Positions 8,118 to 16,845 of a stretch of DNA of 64,000 bases are shown here, in pieces. A program made the translations under genes and the position numbers. This DNA is from Shinella sumterensis. Lineage in GTDB: Bacteria; Pseudomonadota; Alphaproteobacteria; Rhizobiales; Rhizobiaceae. The stretch's first letter is position 1, and the number at the start of each line of letters is the position of its first letter. The notes under the pieces are model-generated. The model saw only the letters and a list, made by a program, of their open reading frames with translations, was not told the origin of the DNA and ran no database searches. The DNA lies in NCBI RefSeq assembly GCF_004514425.2, contig NZ_MYFN02000001.1:124001-188000 (forward strand), read 5' to 3'.

Positions 8118-9020
8118 TCAGCCGCCACGCCGCTTCAGCTGCAATTCGCGGAAGAAGATGAAGAGGCCGGAGGCCACGATAAAGCCTGCGCCGATGAGCA
8201 TGGCCGGGCGCGGCGCATCGCCGAAGAACAGCCATCCGAACAGAACCGCCCAGATCAGCAGCGTGTATTGCAGCGGCACCACGGTCGCGGCATCGCCCAG
8301 CTTCAGCGAGCGGTTGACCAGCATATGCGCCGCCATCGCCACGATGCCGAGCAGGCTGAGCAGGCCGAAATCGACGGCACTGACCGGTGCCCAGCCGCCG
8401 GGATCGGAAAGACACCAGACGCCCGCGAAGAGCGCCGCACCGGTCACCTGCCAGAACACCAGCGTCGTGTCGGGCGTGGCGCGCAACGAGCGGCTGAAGA
8501 CCATGGCAAGCCCGAAAGCGAGGCTGCCCGCAAGCGCGATGAGGGCCGGCAGCGTGAAGCTGTCCCTGGAGGGCGACAGCGCGATGATGACGCCGGCAAA
8601 GCCGACGAGAATGGCCGACCAGCGCCGCCAGCCGACATGCTCGCCCAGCATCAGCGGCGAGAGGGCGGCGACATAGATCGGTGCCGCGAGCCAGTAGGTC
8701 ATCGCGTCGGCCAGCGGCATATAGGCCACCGCGAAATAGAACGCCGATGCCTCGAAGGCGAAGAGCGCGGAGCGCAGCAGGTGCAGTTTCGGCTGCTCGA
8801 CCTCGATCAGCCGGCGCCAGCCGACCCGCCAGAAGAACGGTGCCAGCACGACCATGGCGGCCAGACTGCGGATCAGCATCAGCTGCCCGACCGAATAGGT
8901 CGAGACCAGCCACTTGCCGAGCACGTCGTTCAGCGAAAACATCACCATGCCGAGCAGCATCAACAGCACGCCGAGGCGGGCGGAGCCGGTGGCGGGCGTG
9001 GCGGCGGCGGTGTCTGTCAT
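8118..9020 (-). CDS. EamA/DMT-family membrane transporter
   Basis: A 300-residue protein with about ten hydrophobic helices arranged as two EamA repeats, typical of drug/metabolite transporters. Landmarks are LGVLLMLLGMVMFSLNDVLGKWL at the start, SAFYFAVAYMPLADAMTYWLAAPIYVA in the first repeat, and VVPLQYTLLIWAVLFGWLFFGD in the second. The chosen start MTDTAAA at 9020 begins just before the first helix; a further upstream ATG at 9059 is possible. It is convergent with the cytochrome gene and divergent from the IlvD/Edd dehydratase, which has a second DMT gene on its other side. The substrate is unknown. Confidence 0.8.
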   Translation of the reverse strand: MTDTAAATPATGSARLGVLLMLLGMVMFSLNDVLGKWLVSTYSVGQLMLIRSLAAMVVLAPFFWRVGWRRLIEVEQPKLHLLRSALFAFEASAFYFAVAYMPLADAMTYWLAAPIYVAALSPLMLGEHVGWRRWSAILVGFAGVIIALSPSRDSFTLPALIALAGSLAFGLAMVFSRSLRATPDTTLVFWQVTGAALFAGVWCLSDPGGWAPVSAVDFGLLSLLGIVAMAAHMLVNRSLKLGDAATVVPLQYTLLIWAVLFGWLFFGDAPRPAMLIGAGFIVASGLFIFFRELQLKRRGG

Positions 9021-9173
9021 GTCGGCAACTCTGATGGCGGTTGACGCGCTGTGACACATTCGCCGTCCCCGATCCAGCGACTATTTTTGATGGCTCCATA
9101 ATCCCCTATCACCACCTGGCGGTTGATCCCCGTCGCCGGCAATGAAACAGTGCGGCCGTTGCGGAGGAGCTTC

Positions 9174-10961
9174 ATGATGACGGACACCAAGACGACGAAA
9201 CGCCGGCTGCGCTCGCAGGACTGGTTCGACAACCGCGACCACGTCGACATGGCCGCCATCTATCTCGAACGCTTCATGAATTACGGCATCACGCCGGAGG
9301 AGCTGCGCTCGGGCAAGCCGGTGATCGGGATTGCCCAGAGCGGCAGCGATCTCACGCCCTGCAATCGCCACCATGTCGATCTCGCCAGGCGCGTGCGCGA
9401 CGGTATCCGCGATGCCGGCGGCATTCCCATCGAATTCCCCACCCATCCGATCTTCGAAAACTGCAAGCGGCCGACCGCGGCGCTTGACCGCAACCTCGCC
9501 TATCTCGGGCTGGTCGAAATCCTCTACGGCTATCCGCTGGATGGGGTCGTGCTGACGACCGGCTGCGACAAGACCACGCCCTCGGCCCTGATGGCCGCCT
9601 CGACGGTCGACATTCCCGCCATCGTCCTGTCGGGCGGGCCGATGCTCGACGGCTGGCACGACGGCGATCTTGTCGGCTCGGGCACCGTCATCTGGCGCTC
9701 ACGCCGCAAGCTTGCCGCCGGCGCCATCGACGAAGAGGAATTTCTGCAGGCCGCGATGGATTCCGCACCCTCCATCGGCCATTGCAACACGATGGGAACG
9801 GCCTCCACCATGAACGCGCTGGCCGAGGCGCTCGGCATGTCGCTCACCGGCTGTGCCGCCATTCCGGCCGCCTATCGCGAGCGCGGGCAGATCGCCTATC
9901 GCACCGGCCGGCGCGCCGTGGAATTGATGCTGGAGGATATCCGCCCCTCCCACATCCTCACGCGGCAGGCCTTTCTCAATGCCATCCGTGTCAATTCCGC
10001 CATCGGCGGCTCCACCAATGCGCAGCCGCATCTGATGGCCATGGCGAAACATGCCGGTGTCGCGCTGGAGCCCGACGACTGGCAGCGGTACGGCTACGAT
10101 ATCCCGCTGCTGGCGGACGTGCAGCCGGCCGGCCGCTTCCTCGGCGAGCGATTCCACCGTGCGGGCGGCGTGCCCGCCATCATGCGCGAACTGCTCGAGG
10201 CGGGAAAACTCGATGGCACCTGTCCCACCGTCACGGGCCGCACCATGGCGCAAAACCTGGAGGGACGCGCCGCAAGCGATCGCGAGGTGATCCGGTCATA
10301 TGATGCACCGTTGAAGGAACGCGCCGGTTTCCTTGTCCTCAAGGGCAATCTCTTCGACTTCGCCATCATGAAGACCTCGGTCATTTCCGAGGAATTCCGG
10401 CAGCGCTATCTGAGCGAGCCCGGCCGCGAAGGCATATTCGAGGGCAGGGCGGCGGTCTTCGACGGCTCGGAGGATTACCACGCGCGCATCAACGACCCGG
10501 CGCTCGGCATCGACGAGCGCACGATCCTCGTCATCCGCGGCGCCGGGCCGCTTGGCTGGCCGGGTTCGGCGGAGGTCGTCAACATGCAGCCGCCGGACCA
10601 TCTGCTCAGGCGCGGCGTCACCAGCCTGCCCACCATCGGCGACGGCCGCCAGTCCGGCACCGCCGACAGTCCGTCCATCCTCAATGCCTCGCCGGAAAGC
10701 GCGGCCGGTGGCGGACTTGCCTGGCTGCGCACCGGCGACATTATTCGCATCGACCTCGAACATGGCCGCTGCGACATGCTGGTGGCAGAGGAAGAGATCG
10801 AAAAGCGCAAGGCCGATGGCATTCCCGCCGTTCCGGCAGACGCCACGCCGTGGCAACGCCTCTATCGCCAGACGGTCACGCAGCTCTCGGATGGTGCGGT
10901 GATCGACGGGGCGGCAGATTTCCGCAGGATCGCGGAAACCCCGCCGCGCCACAACCACTGA
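9174..10961 (+). CDS. IlvD/Edd-family dehydratase (sugar-acid dehydratase type)
   Basis: The 595-residue protein is an Fe-S dehydratase that removes water from an aldonic acid or dihydroxy acid to give a 2-oxo-3-deoxy acid. The three cluster cysteines are C63 (DLTPCN), C131 (TTGCDKT) and C204 (GHCNTMGTAST), and IGGSTNAQPH and GWPGSAEVV are conserved family blocks. The sequence resembles the L-arabinonate/D-xylonate dehydratase branch more than the valine/isoleucine-pathway enzyme, but that is a judgement by eye. Two adjacent ATGs at 9174 and 9177 follow a GGAGGAG site; the first is given. Flanking DMT transporters on both sides suggest a small-acid substrate or product that is moved across the membrane. 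Confidence 0.85.
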   Translation: MMTDTKTTKRRLRSQDWFDNRDHVDMAAIYLERFMNYGITPEELRSGKPVIGIAQSGSDLTPCNRHHVDLARRVRDGIRDAGGIPIEFPTHPIFENCKRPTAALDRNLAYLGLVEILYGYPLDGVVLTTGCDKTTPSALMAASTVDIPAIVLSGGPMLDGWHDGDLVGSGTVIWRSRRKLAAGAIDEEEFLQAAMDSAPSIGHCNTMGTASTMNALAEALGMSLTGCAAIPAAYRERGQIAYRTGRRAVELMLEDIRPSHILTRQAFLNAIRVNSAIGGSTNAQPHLMAMAKHAGVALEPDDWQRYGYDIPLLADVQPAGRFLGERFHRAGGVPAIMRELLEAGKLDGTCPTVTGRTMAQNLEGRAASDREVIRSYDAPLKERAGFLVLKGNLFDFAIMKTSVISEEFRQRYLSEPGREGIFEGRAAVFDGSEDYHARINDPALGIDERTILVIRGAGPLGWPGSAEVVNMQPPDHLLRRGVTSLPTIGDGRQSGTADSPSILNASPESAAGGGLAWLRTGDIIRIDLEHGRCDMLVAEEEIEKRKADGIPAVPADATPWQRLYRQTVTQLSDGAVIDGAADFRRIAETPPRHNH

Positions 10962-10967
10962 TGCGGT

Positions 10968-11846
10968 TCAGCCGCGGCGCGCGACGAGGATGCCGAAGAG
11001 CACGATCACACCCCCGATGGCCTGCATCAGCCCGACAGGCTCGCCCAGCAGCAGCCAGGCGAGGAGTGCGGCGACGACCGGCTGGAGAAGCAGCGTCAGC
11101 GAGGAGAACGCCGTCGGAAGATAGGCGAGCGCGTAGGTGACGAGGCCCTGCCCGCCGACATGGCTGATGAGCGCGAGACCGAGCAGCATGCCCCAGCCGA
11201 AGAGCGTCGCCGGCGCCAGGTCGGCTTCCAGGACGAAGGCGACCGGCAGCATGCAGGTCATTGCGGCGAATGTCGTCCACACCATGATGCGCGACGTGGA
11301 GAACCGCGCCCGCAAATGGCCGATCGACAGCATGTAACCGGCGTAGAACATCGCCGCGACGACGGCCGTCGCATCGCCCGCCATCTGCCCGCCGCCCAGC
11401 GCTGCCGGCCCGCCCTTCAGCACGACGACGCCGATCAGCGCCAGCGCCAGCCCGGCAAGAAAGACGGGCGTGATGGTCGTGCGGAAAAGCAGCCAGGAGC
11501 CGAGCGTGACGAAGACGGGTGCAACATTGGCAAAGAGCGTCGCATTGGCAACCGAGGTCATGTGCAGCGAGAGATGCCAGGACCCCAGGTCGGCGGCCAG
11601 AAAGATGCCGGGCAGGAACAGGAAGAGGCGGTCGCGAAGACCGGACGGCCGCTCGTCGGCCTGCGGGAGCGCGCGCGAGACGATGAAGAACGGCACGAGC
11701 GCGAGCGCGACGCGCCAGAACGCCGTCGCCATCGGCCCGACTTCGGAAAACCGCACGAAGATCGGCGAGCCGCCGATGGCGATGCCGCCAACGAGGAGAG
11801 CGATGAGCGCGAGTCGCGCATGCGATGGGGATGCAACGGGGGACAA
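10968..11846 (-). CDS. EamA/DMT-family membrane transporter
   Basis: A 292-residue protein with two EamA repeats and about ten membrane helices. It begins with a short cytoplasmic stretch and the helix LALIALLVGGIAIGGSPIFVRFSEVGP. The TSVANATLFANVAPVFVTL segment is typical of the first repeat, and AYLPTAFSSLTLLLQPVVAALLAWLLLGE ends the second. It converges on the dehydratase gene with only 6 bases between stops. It differs clearly from the DMT protein at 8118-9020, so the two are not a recent duplication. The substrate is unknown. Confidence 0.82.
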   Translation of the reverse strand: MSPVASPSHARLALIALLVGGIAIGGSPIFVRFSEVGPMATAFWRVALALVPFFIVSRALPQADERPSGLRDRLFLFLPGIFLAADLGSWHLSLHMTSVANATLFANVAPVFVTLGSWLLFRTTITPVFLAGLALALIGVVVLKGGPAALGGGQMAGDATAVVAAMFYAGYMLSIGHLRARFSTSRIMVWTTFAAMTCMLPVAFVLEADLAPATLFGWGMLLGLALISHVGGQGLVTYALAYLPTAFSSLTLLLQPVVAALLAWLLLGEPVGLMQAIGGVIVLFGILVARRG

Positions 11847-12003
11847 GGCGGACGTCCAGGAAGCGGCGATGCCGTGCGCGCTATCAGAGCGCGGCGGCTT
11901 CAGCCAGAGGCACGCCGCGTATTCTCCGGAGATCTTCGGCGAGTGGCGGCAAAGCGACGGGCTTTGGCCGACGGCCGGTCATCGGGCGAAGACGCGGAAC
12001 GAG

Positions 12004-12041
12004 GAGGCCGGGCCACCCGCGACGGCGGGCGGCCCGGCCTC
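12004..12041 (-). terminator. Strong hairpin after the aldehyde dehydrogenase gene
   Basis: Perfect 11-base arms GAGGCCGGGCC (12004-12014) and GGCCCGGCCTC (12031-12041) enclose a second stem CCCGC/GCGGG (12016-12020 and 12025-12029) with a GACG loop. It begins 8 bases after the gene's stop on the minus strand. It lacks a T-run, so it may be a strong pause or 3'-end stabiliser rather than a full intrinsic terminator. Confidence 0.68.
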
Positions 12042-12048
12042 TGGGTCA

Positions 12049-13482
12049 TTACGCCGCCTCGGGGCGGTGCACGGTCTTGATCTCGAGGAAGTCCTCCAGG
12101 CCGAACATGCCGCCCTCGCGGCCGTTGCCGGACTGCTTGTAGCCGCCGAAGGGGCTGCCATAGCGGTGCGGGCCGCCATTGATATGCACCATGCCGGCAC
12201 GCAGGCGGGCGGAAACACGTTCCGCGCGGTCCGGGTCGCCGGTCTGCACATAGGCCGCAAGCCCGTAAGCCGTGTCGTTGGCGATCGCGATCGCCTCCTC
12301 CTCGGTGTCGAAGGGAATGATCGACAGGACCGGACCGAACACCTCCTCACGCGCGATGCGCATGGTGTTGTTCACATCGGCGAAGATCGTCGGCTTGACG
12401 AAATAGCCGGTCTCGTAACCATCGGGCTTGCCGGGACCGCCGACGAGAAGCCGCGCCCCCTCTGCAACGCCCGCCTCGATCAGCGCCTGCACCCGGCCGA
12501 ACTGGATGTGCGAGACGAGCGGGCCGATATGCTCGCCTTCCTCCTCGGGATTGCCGACCCTGGCTTCCTTGCCGGTGCGTTCGGCGATCTCCACCACCTT
12601 GTCATAGACAGAGCGCTCCACCAGCATGCGCGTCGGCGCATCGCAGGACTGGCCGGAATTGTTGAAGCATTCGCGCACGCTGCCGGCCACGCGGTCCTCG
12701 AGATCGGCATCGGCGAACACGATGTTCGGCGACTTGCCGCCGAGTTCGAGCGTCACGCGCTTGACCGTGTCGGCCGCATCCTTGCTGACGGCGATGCCGG
12801 CGCGGGTGGAACCGGTAAACGACATCATGTCGATGTCCTTGTGGCGCGACAGGGCCGCACCGCATTCCGGGCCGTCGCCGTTGACGAGGTTGAATGTCCC
12901 CGCCGGGAAGCCGGCCTCATGCACCATCTCCGCATAGAGCATGGCGTTGAGCGGCGTGAATTCGGAAGGCTTCAGCACGCAGGTCGAGCCCGTCGCCAGC
13001 GCCGGAACCACCTTCAGCGCGATCTGGTTGATCGGCCAGTTCCACGGCGTGATCAGGCCGCAGACCCCGATGGGCTCGCGGCGCACCACGTCGCCGTTCG
13101 GCAGCACTTCGCGGTTCTTCAGCCGCTTCAGCGCATCGATGAAGCCCTGGAGGTGGCCGACCCCGACATCCGCCTGCTGCTCGGTGCTCATGGTGATGGG
13201 CGCGCCGAGTTCCTGCGTGATGGTGCGCGCCATCTCGTCATAGCGGCGCTTGTAGATTTCGAGGAGCTTTTCCAACAGCGCCAGCCGCTCTTCCGTGCTG
13301 GTCTGGCTGTAGGTCGCGAACGCCTTCTTGGCGGCCGCCACGGCGCGGTCGATATCGGCGGCCGTGCCCATCGAGATGACCGCGATCGGCTTTTCCGTCG
13401 CCGGGTTGATCACCGAAAGATCGTTCGGCGTCAACGGATCGACCCACTGGCCGTCGATATAGAACTTGCGCCTGTCGAGCAT
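12049..13482 (-). CDS. Aldehyde dehydrogenase family protein
   Basis: A 477-residue NAD(P)-dependent aldehyde dehydrogenase. The PWNWP cofactor segment is at 146-150, FTGSTRAG at 222-229, the general-base E247 in LELGGK, and the catalytic C280 in NNSGQSC. The C-terminal HINGGPHRYGSPFGGYKQSGNGREGG places it with the branch that includes phenylacetaldehyde/benzaldehyde- and 3-succinoylsemialdehyde-pyridine-type enzymes; the substrate is not assignable. It stands alone, with 202 bases after it containing a hairpin and about 130 bases before it to cueR. Confidence 0.87.
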   Translation of the reverse strand: MLDRRKFYIDGQWVDPLTPNDLSVINPATEKPIAVISMGTAADIDRAVAAAKKAFATYSQTSTEERLALLEKLLEIYKRRYDEMARTITQELGAPITMSTEQQADVGVGHLQGFIDALKRLKNREVLPNGDVVRREPIGVCGLITPWNWPINQIALKVVPALATGSTCVLKPSEFTPLNAMLYAEMVHEAGFPAGTFNLVNGDGPECGAALSRHKDIDMMSFTGSTRAGIAVSKDAADTVKRVTLELGGKSPNIVFADADLEDRVAGSVRECFNNSGQSCDAPTRMLVERSVYDKVVEIAERTGKEARVGNPEEEGEHIGPLVSHIQFGRVQALIEAGVAEGARLLVGGPGKPDGYETGYFVKPTIFADVNNTMRIAREEVFGPVLSIIPFDTEEEAIAIANDTAYGLAAYVQTGDPDRAERVSARLRAGMVHINGGPHRYGSPFGGYKQSGNGREGGMFGLEDFLEIKTVHRPEAA

Positions 13483-13610
13483 GCTTTTCTCCCGTCATTC
13501 CCGTTTTATCGCGCCGACCCTGCATGAGCCGGTCCGTCTTTCCGGCAGCGAATGTCCTTCGGCGCGGCGAAAAGCGCAAGCCCCCGAAAGTGCCAACGAT
13601 GGAAAGGCGG

Positions 13611-14021
13611 CTAGCAACAGGACGTCTCGGCATTGCCGGTGGCGAGCTGCTGCAGGATCGGACAATCGGGCCGCGCGTCACCATGGCAGTTCGCCGAAAG
13701 ATGCTCCAGCGTGCCCACCATGTCCTCCAGCAGCCGCATCTTGGCGCGCATCTCCGCGATATGGTCGCTGGCGATGCGCTTGACCTCGGAGGAGGCGCGG
13801 GCGCGGTCCTGCCACAGCGCAAGCAGGTCGCGGATCTGCGCGATGGAGAAGCCAAGATCGCGCGAGCGGCGGATGAAGGACAGCGTCGAAAGGTCGTTTG
13901 GACCATAGACGCGATATCCCGCGCCGGTGCGCCCGGCCGCCTTGATGAGGCCGATCTGCTCGTAGTGCCGGATCATCTTGGCGGTCACGCCCGTGGCCTC
14001 CGCCGCTTCGCCGATATTCAT
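13611..14021 (-). CDS. cueR: Cu(I)-responsive MerR-family regulator
   Basis: The 136-residue protein has the MerR winged helix at the N-terminus ([21 protein letters not shown]) and a long dimerisation helix. The metal-binding loop has C112 and C120 ([13 protein letters not shown]), at the same positions as in E. coli CueR, with S77 in place of the cysteine found in divalent-metal sensors. This marks it as a Cu(I)/Ag(I) sensor. The C-terminus ends in two cysteines (SCC), a frequent feature in rhizobial homologues. The start overlaps the copA stop by 4 bases, so the sensor is co-transcribed with its target, and two matching CueR-type promoters lie upstream. Confidence 0.93.
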   Translation of the reverse strand: MNIGEAAEATGVTAKMIRHYEQIGLIKAAGRTGAGYRVYGPNDLSTLSFIRRSRDLGFSIAQIRDLLALWQDRARASSEVKRIASDHIAEMRAKMRLLEDMVGTLEHLSANCHGDARPDCPILQQLATGNAETSCC

Positions 14022-16504
14022 GCATTGTCTCCCTTGAAGGACGGCCTGTAGCGCTTCAGCCTCAGCGCATTCGTCACCACGAAGACGCTGGAAAGCGCCA
14101 TGGCTCCTGCGGCGAGCGCCGGTGAAAGCTGGATGCCGAAGGAGGGATAGAGCAGCCCGGCGGCGACCGGCACGAGCGCCACATTGTAGCCGAAGGCCCA
14201 GAACAGGTTCTGCCTGATATTGCGCATCGTCGCGCGCGAAAGGCCGATGCCGGTCGCCACACCCCGCATGTCGCCGGCCATCAGCACCACGTCGGCGCTT
14301 TCGATGGCCACATCGGTGCCGGTGCCGATGGCGATGCCGGTATCGGCCGCCGCCAGCGCCGGCGCGTCGTTGATGCCGTCGCCGACGAAGGCGACCTTCT
14401 TCGCGCCGCCCGCCGACAGTTCGCGCACGGCGGCAACCTTGCCATCGGGCAGCACCTCCGCCATCACCCGGTCGATGCCGAGCGAGGCGGCGACGGCCTG
14501 TGCCGTACCCCTGTTGTCGCCGGTGATCATCGCGACCTCGATGCCGAGCGCCTTGAGCGCGGCAATCGCCTCGCGCGTCGTCGGCTTGACGGGGTCGGTC
14601 ACGGCAAAGAGCGCGGCAAGCCTGCCGTCGATGGCGGCATAGAGCGGCGAGGCGCCCTCGGCGGCAAGACGCGCGGCCTCAGCCGCGAATGGCCCGACGT
14701 CGAGGCCAAGCCCCGCCATGAAGCCAGTGGATCCGACCTCCACCCTGCGACCGGCCACCTCGGCGGCGATGCCCTGGCCCGATGTCGCCACGAAGCCGGA
14801 TGCCGCGGGCAGCGCCACGCCCTCCGCAACGGCCGCGCCATGGATGGCGGCCGCGATCGGATGTTCGGAATGCATCTCGGCAGCAGCGACGAGGGCAAGC
14901 ACCTCGTCGCGGCCGAAGCCCTCTGCCGGCACGATGCGCGTCAGCGTCGGGCGGCCGAGCGTCAGCGTGCCTGTCTTGTCGACGGCGACGATATCGGTGC
15001 CTTCGAGCGTCTGGAGCGCTGTGCCCTGCCGGAACAGCACGCCGAGTTCCGCCGCGCGGCCGGTGCCCGTGATGATCGAGGTCGGCGTGGCGAGCCCCAT
15101 GGCGCAGGGGCAGGCGATGATGAGCACGGCCACGGCATTCACCAGCGCATGGGCGAGAACCGGGCTCGGCCCGAAGATCAGCCACAGGCCGAAGGTGAGG
15201 AGCGCCACGGCGATGACGGCCGGCACGAACCATTGCGTCACGCGGTCGACCAGCGCCTGGATCGGCAGCTTCGCCGCCTGCGCGTCCTCCACCATGCGGA
15301 TGATCTGCGAGAGCACCGTATCGGCGCCGACACGCGTGGCGCGGAAGGTCAGCGAGCCCGTCGTGTTGACGGTGCCGCCCGTCACCGTGTCGCCGGGCTT
15401 GCGGGCGACCGGCATCGGCTCGCCGGTGATCATGGATTCGTCGAGATAGCTTTCGCCCTCGATCACCTCGCCGTCGACGGGCACCTTCTCGCCCGGCCGC
15501 ACCAGAACGACATCGCCGGCCACGACGCTTTCCAGCGAAACGTCCTCGGTCCTGCCGTCGCGGATCACGCGTGCGGAGCGGGCGTTCAGGCCGGCGAGAT
15601 GGCGGATCGCCTCGCCGGTGCGGCCCTTGGCGCGCGCCTCCAGGAAGCGGCCGGCCAGGATGAGCGTCACGATGACGGCTGCCGCCTCGAAATAGACATT
15701 GGCTGTACCGCCCGGCAGAAGAGCCGGTGCGAAGGTCGCGACGGTGGAGAATATCCAGGCCGCGAGCGTACCGATCACCACCAGCGCGTTCATGTCGGGC
15801 GCAAGCCGGACAAGGCTCGGTATGCCCTTCAGGAAGAAGCGCCGGCCGGGCCCGGCGAGCACCAGCGTCGCCAGCACGAACTGGATGACCCGGCTCGCCT
15901 GCATGCCGATGGTGTCGTGGATATAATGGCCGAAGGCGGGCACGGCGTGCGCCCCCATCTCCATCACGAAAAGCGGTGCCGTCAGCACGGCCGCGATGAT
16001 GAGATCACGCTTGAGCGCGCTTGCCTCCGCCGCGCGGCGGTCGTCCTCTGCGGGTGTGTCGGCGGCAACGCGCACCGCCTTGTAGCCCGTGCGCTCGATG
16101 GCGGCGGCAAGGTCGTCGAAAGTCGCGGCACCCCTGGCAAGGCGCACGCGCGCCCGCTCCTGCGCAAGGTTCGCCGTGGCGTCCACCACGCCGGGCACCG
16201 CCTTTAGCGCCTTTTCGACGCGGCCGATGCACGAGGCGCAGGTCATGCCCTCGACGGGAAATTCCAGCACGTCCTCATCGACGCCGTAACCCGCGCCGCG
16301 CACGGCTGCGGCAACGGCGGCAATGTCAGGCGCGCCGTCGAAGGTCACGTCGGCCTTCTCCGTCGCCAGATTGACGGCGGCGCCGGAAACACCCGGCACG
16401 GTCTCGATGGCCTTCTCCACCCGGCGCACGCAGGACGCGCAGGTCATGTCGGAAATGGAGAGCTTGATGGTCTGCCGGTCGCCCGGTCCCGTCGTGGTGA
16501 GCAT
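14018..16504 (-). CDS. copA: Copper-exporting P1B-type ATPase
   Basis: The 828-residue pump exports Cu(I) from the cytoplasm. Two heavy-metal-associated domains carry MTCASC at 20-25 and 87-92. The membrane metal site is CPC at 465-467, the phosphorylated aspartate is D509 in DKTGTLT, and the [10 protein letters not shown] hinge motif is present near the end. TGE (360-362) marks the actuator domain. The length and the two N-terminal domains match rhizobial ActP/CopA. Transcription starts at a CueR-type promoter just upstream (16531-16561), and the gene overlaps cueR by 4 bases at its end. Confidence 0.95.
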   Translation of the reverse strand: MLTTTGPGDRQTIKLSISDMTCASCVRRVEKAIETVPGVSGAAVNLATEKADVTFDGAPDIAAVAAAVRGAGYGVDEDVLEFPVEGMTCASCIGRVEKALKAVPGVVDATANLAQERARVRLARGAATFDDLAAAIERTGYKAVRVAADTPAEDDRRAAEASALKRDLIIAAVLTAPLFVMEMGAHAVPAFGHYIHDTIGMQASRVIQFVLATLVLAGPGRRFFLKGIPSLVRLAPDMNALVVIGTLAAWIFSTVATFAPALLPGGTANVYFEAAAVIVTLILAGRFLEARAKGRTGEAIRHLAGLNARSARVIRDGRTEDVSLESVVAGDVVLVRPGEKVPVDGEVIEGESYLDESMITGEPMPVARKPGDTVTGGTVNTTGSLTFRATRVGADTVLSQIIRMVEDAQAAKLPIQALVDRVTQWFVPAVIAVALLTFGLWLIFGPSPVLAHALVNAVAVLIIACPCAMGLATPTSIITGTGRAAELGVLFRQGTALQTLEGTDIVAVDKTGTLTLGRPTLTRIVPAEGFGRDEVLALVAAAEMHSEHPIAAAIHGAAVAEGVALPAASGFVATSGQGIAAEVAGRRVEVGSTGFMAGLGLDVGPFAAEAARLAAEGASPLYAAIDGRLAALFAVTDPVKPTTREAIAALKALGIEVAMITGDNRGTAQAVAASLGIDRVMAEVLPDGKVAAVRELSAGGAKKVAFVGDGINDAPALAAADTGIAIGTGTDVAIESADVVLMAGDMRGVATGIGLSRATMRNIRQNLFWAFGYNVALVPVAAGLLYPSFGIQLSPALAAGAMALSSVFVVTNALRLKRYRPSFKGDNA

Positions 16505-16530
16505 GGTGCACCTTTCATCCTTTTGGATAG

Positions 16531-16561
16531 ATCGTGCACCTTCCCATCATGTCAAGGTCAA
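16531..16561 (-). promoter_or_regulatory. CueR-type promoter of copA
   Basis: On the minus strand a -35 box TTGACC (16556-16561) and a -10-like CACGAT (16531-16536) are separated by 19 bases, the over-long spacing of MerR-family promoters. The spacer holds an imperfect palindrome beginning ACCTT and ending AAGGT (16538-16558). It lies 27 bases before the copA start. Confidence 0.8.
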
Positions 16562-16576
16562 GCCCCGTTTCGCCGA

Positions 16577-16789
16577 TTATGCATCGGCGGGTGAATATCC
16601 CTCGGCCTCGATGACCGATGCGACCGCCGCCCGGTCGCCGGCGTTTTCGACGGTGACACGTTTGGACGCAAGATCGATCTCGACCTTCGCGTCAGGATAG
16701 GCGGCCACCACCGCACCGGTGATCGCCTTGACGCAGTGGCCGCAGGTCATGTCGGGAACGGTGAAGGTGAGGCTGTTTTCGGCAGGCAT
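16577..16789 (-). CDS. copZ: Copper chaperone, single HMA domain
   Basis: A 70-residue protein with one heavy-metal-associated domain and the Cu(I)-binding motif MTCGHC (C16, C19). Such proteins carry Cu(I) to CopA. The beta-alpha-beta-beta-alpha-beta pattern is complete (FTVPDMTCGHCVKAITGAV, then VEIDLASKRVTVE). The start MPAEN at 16789 follows AAGGAG. It is transcribed from its own CueR-type promoter and is followed after 72 bases by a second one for copA, giving a three-gene copper-homeostasis set. Confidence 0.9.
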   Translation of the reverse strand: MPAENSLTFTVPDMTCGHCVKAITGAVVAAYPDAKVEIDLASKRVTVENAGDRAAVASVIEAEGYSPADA

Positions 16790-16814
16790 GGCAAACTCCT
16801 TGATGGTTGGACCG

Positions 16815-16845
16815 AGGCTAGCGCCTTCCCGCGTGGGAAGGTCAA
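16815..16845 (-). promoter_or_regulatory. CueR-type promoter of copZ
   Basis: On the minus strand -35 TTGACC (16840-16845) and -10 TAGCCT (16815-16820) are 19 bases apart. The spacer contains a perfect palindrome, CCTTCCC and GGGAAGG with four central bases (16824-16841). The -35 box overlaps the stop codon of the upstream aminotransferase gene (16842-16844). Confidence 0.85.

Noticed and set aside
16842-16845. Direct aminotransferase-copZ operon instead of a separate copZ promoter
   Set aside because: Read-through is possible, but a complete CueR-type promoter with a perfect palindrome lies between them, so an independent copper-controlled start is better supported.
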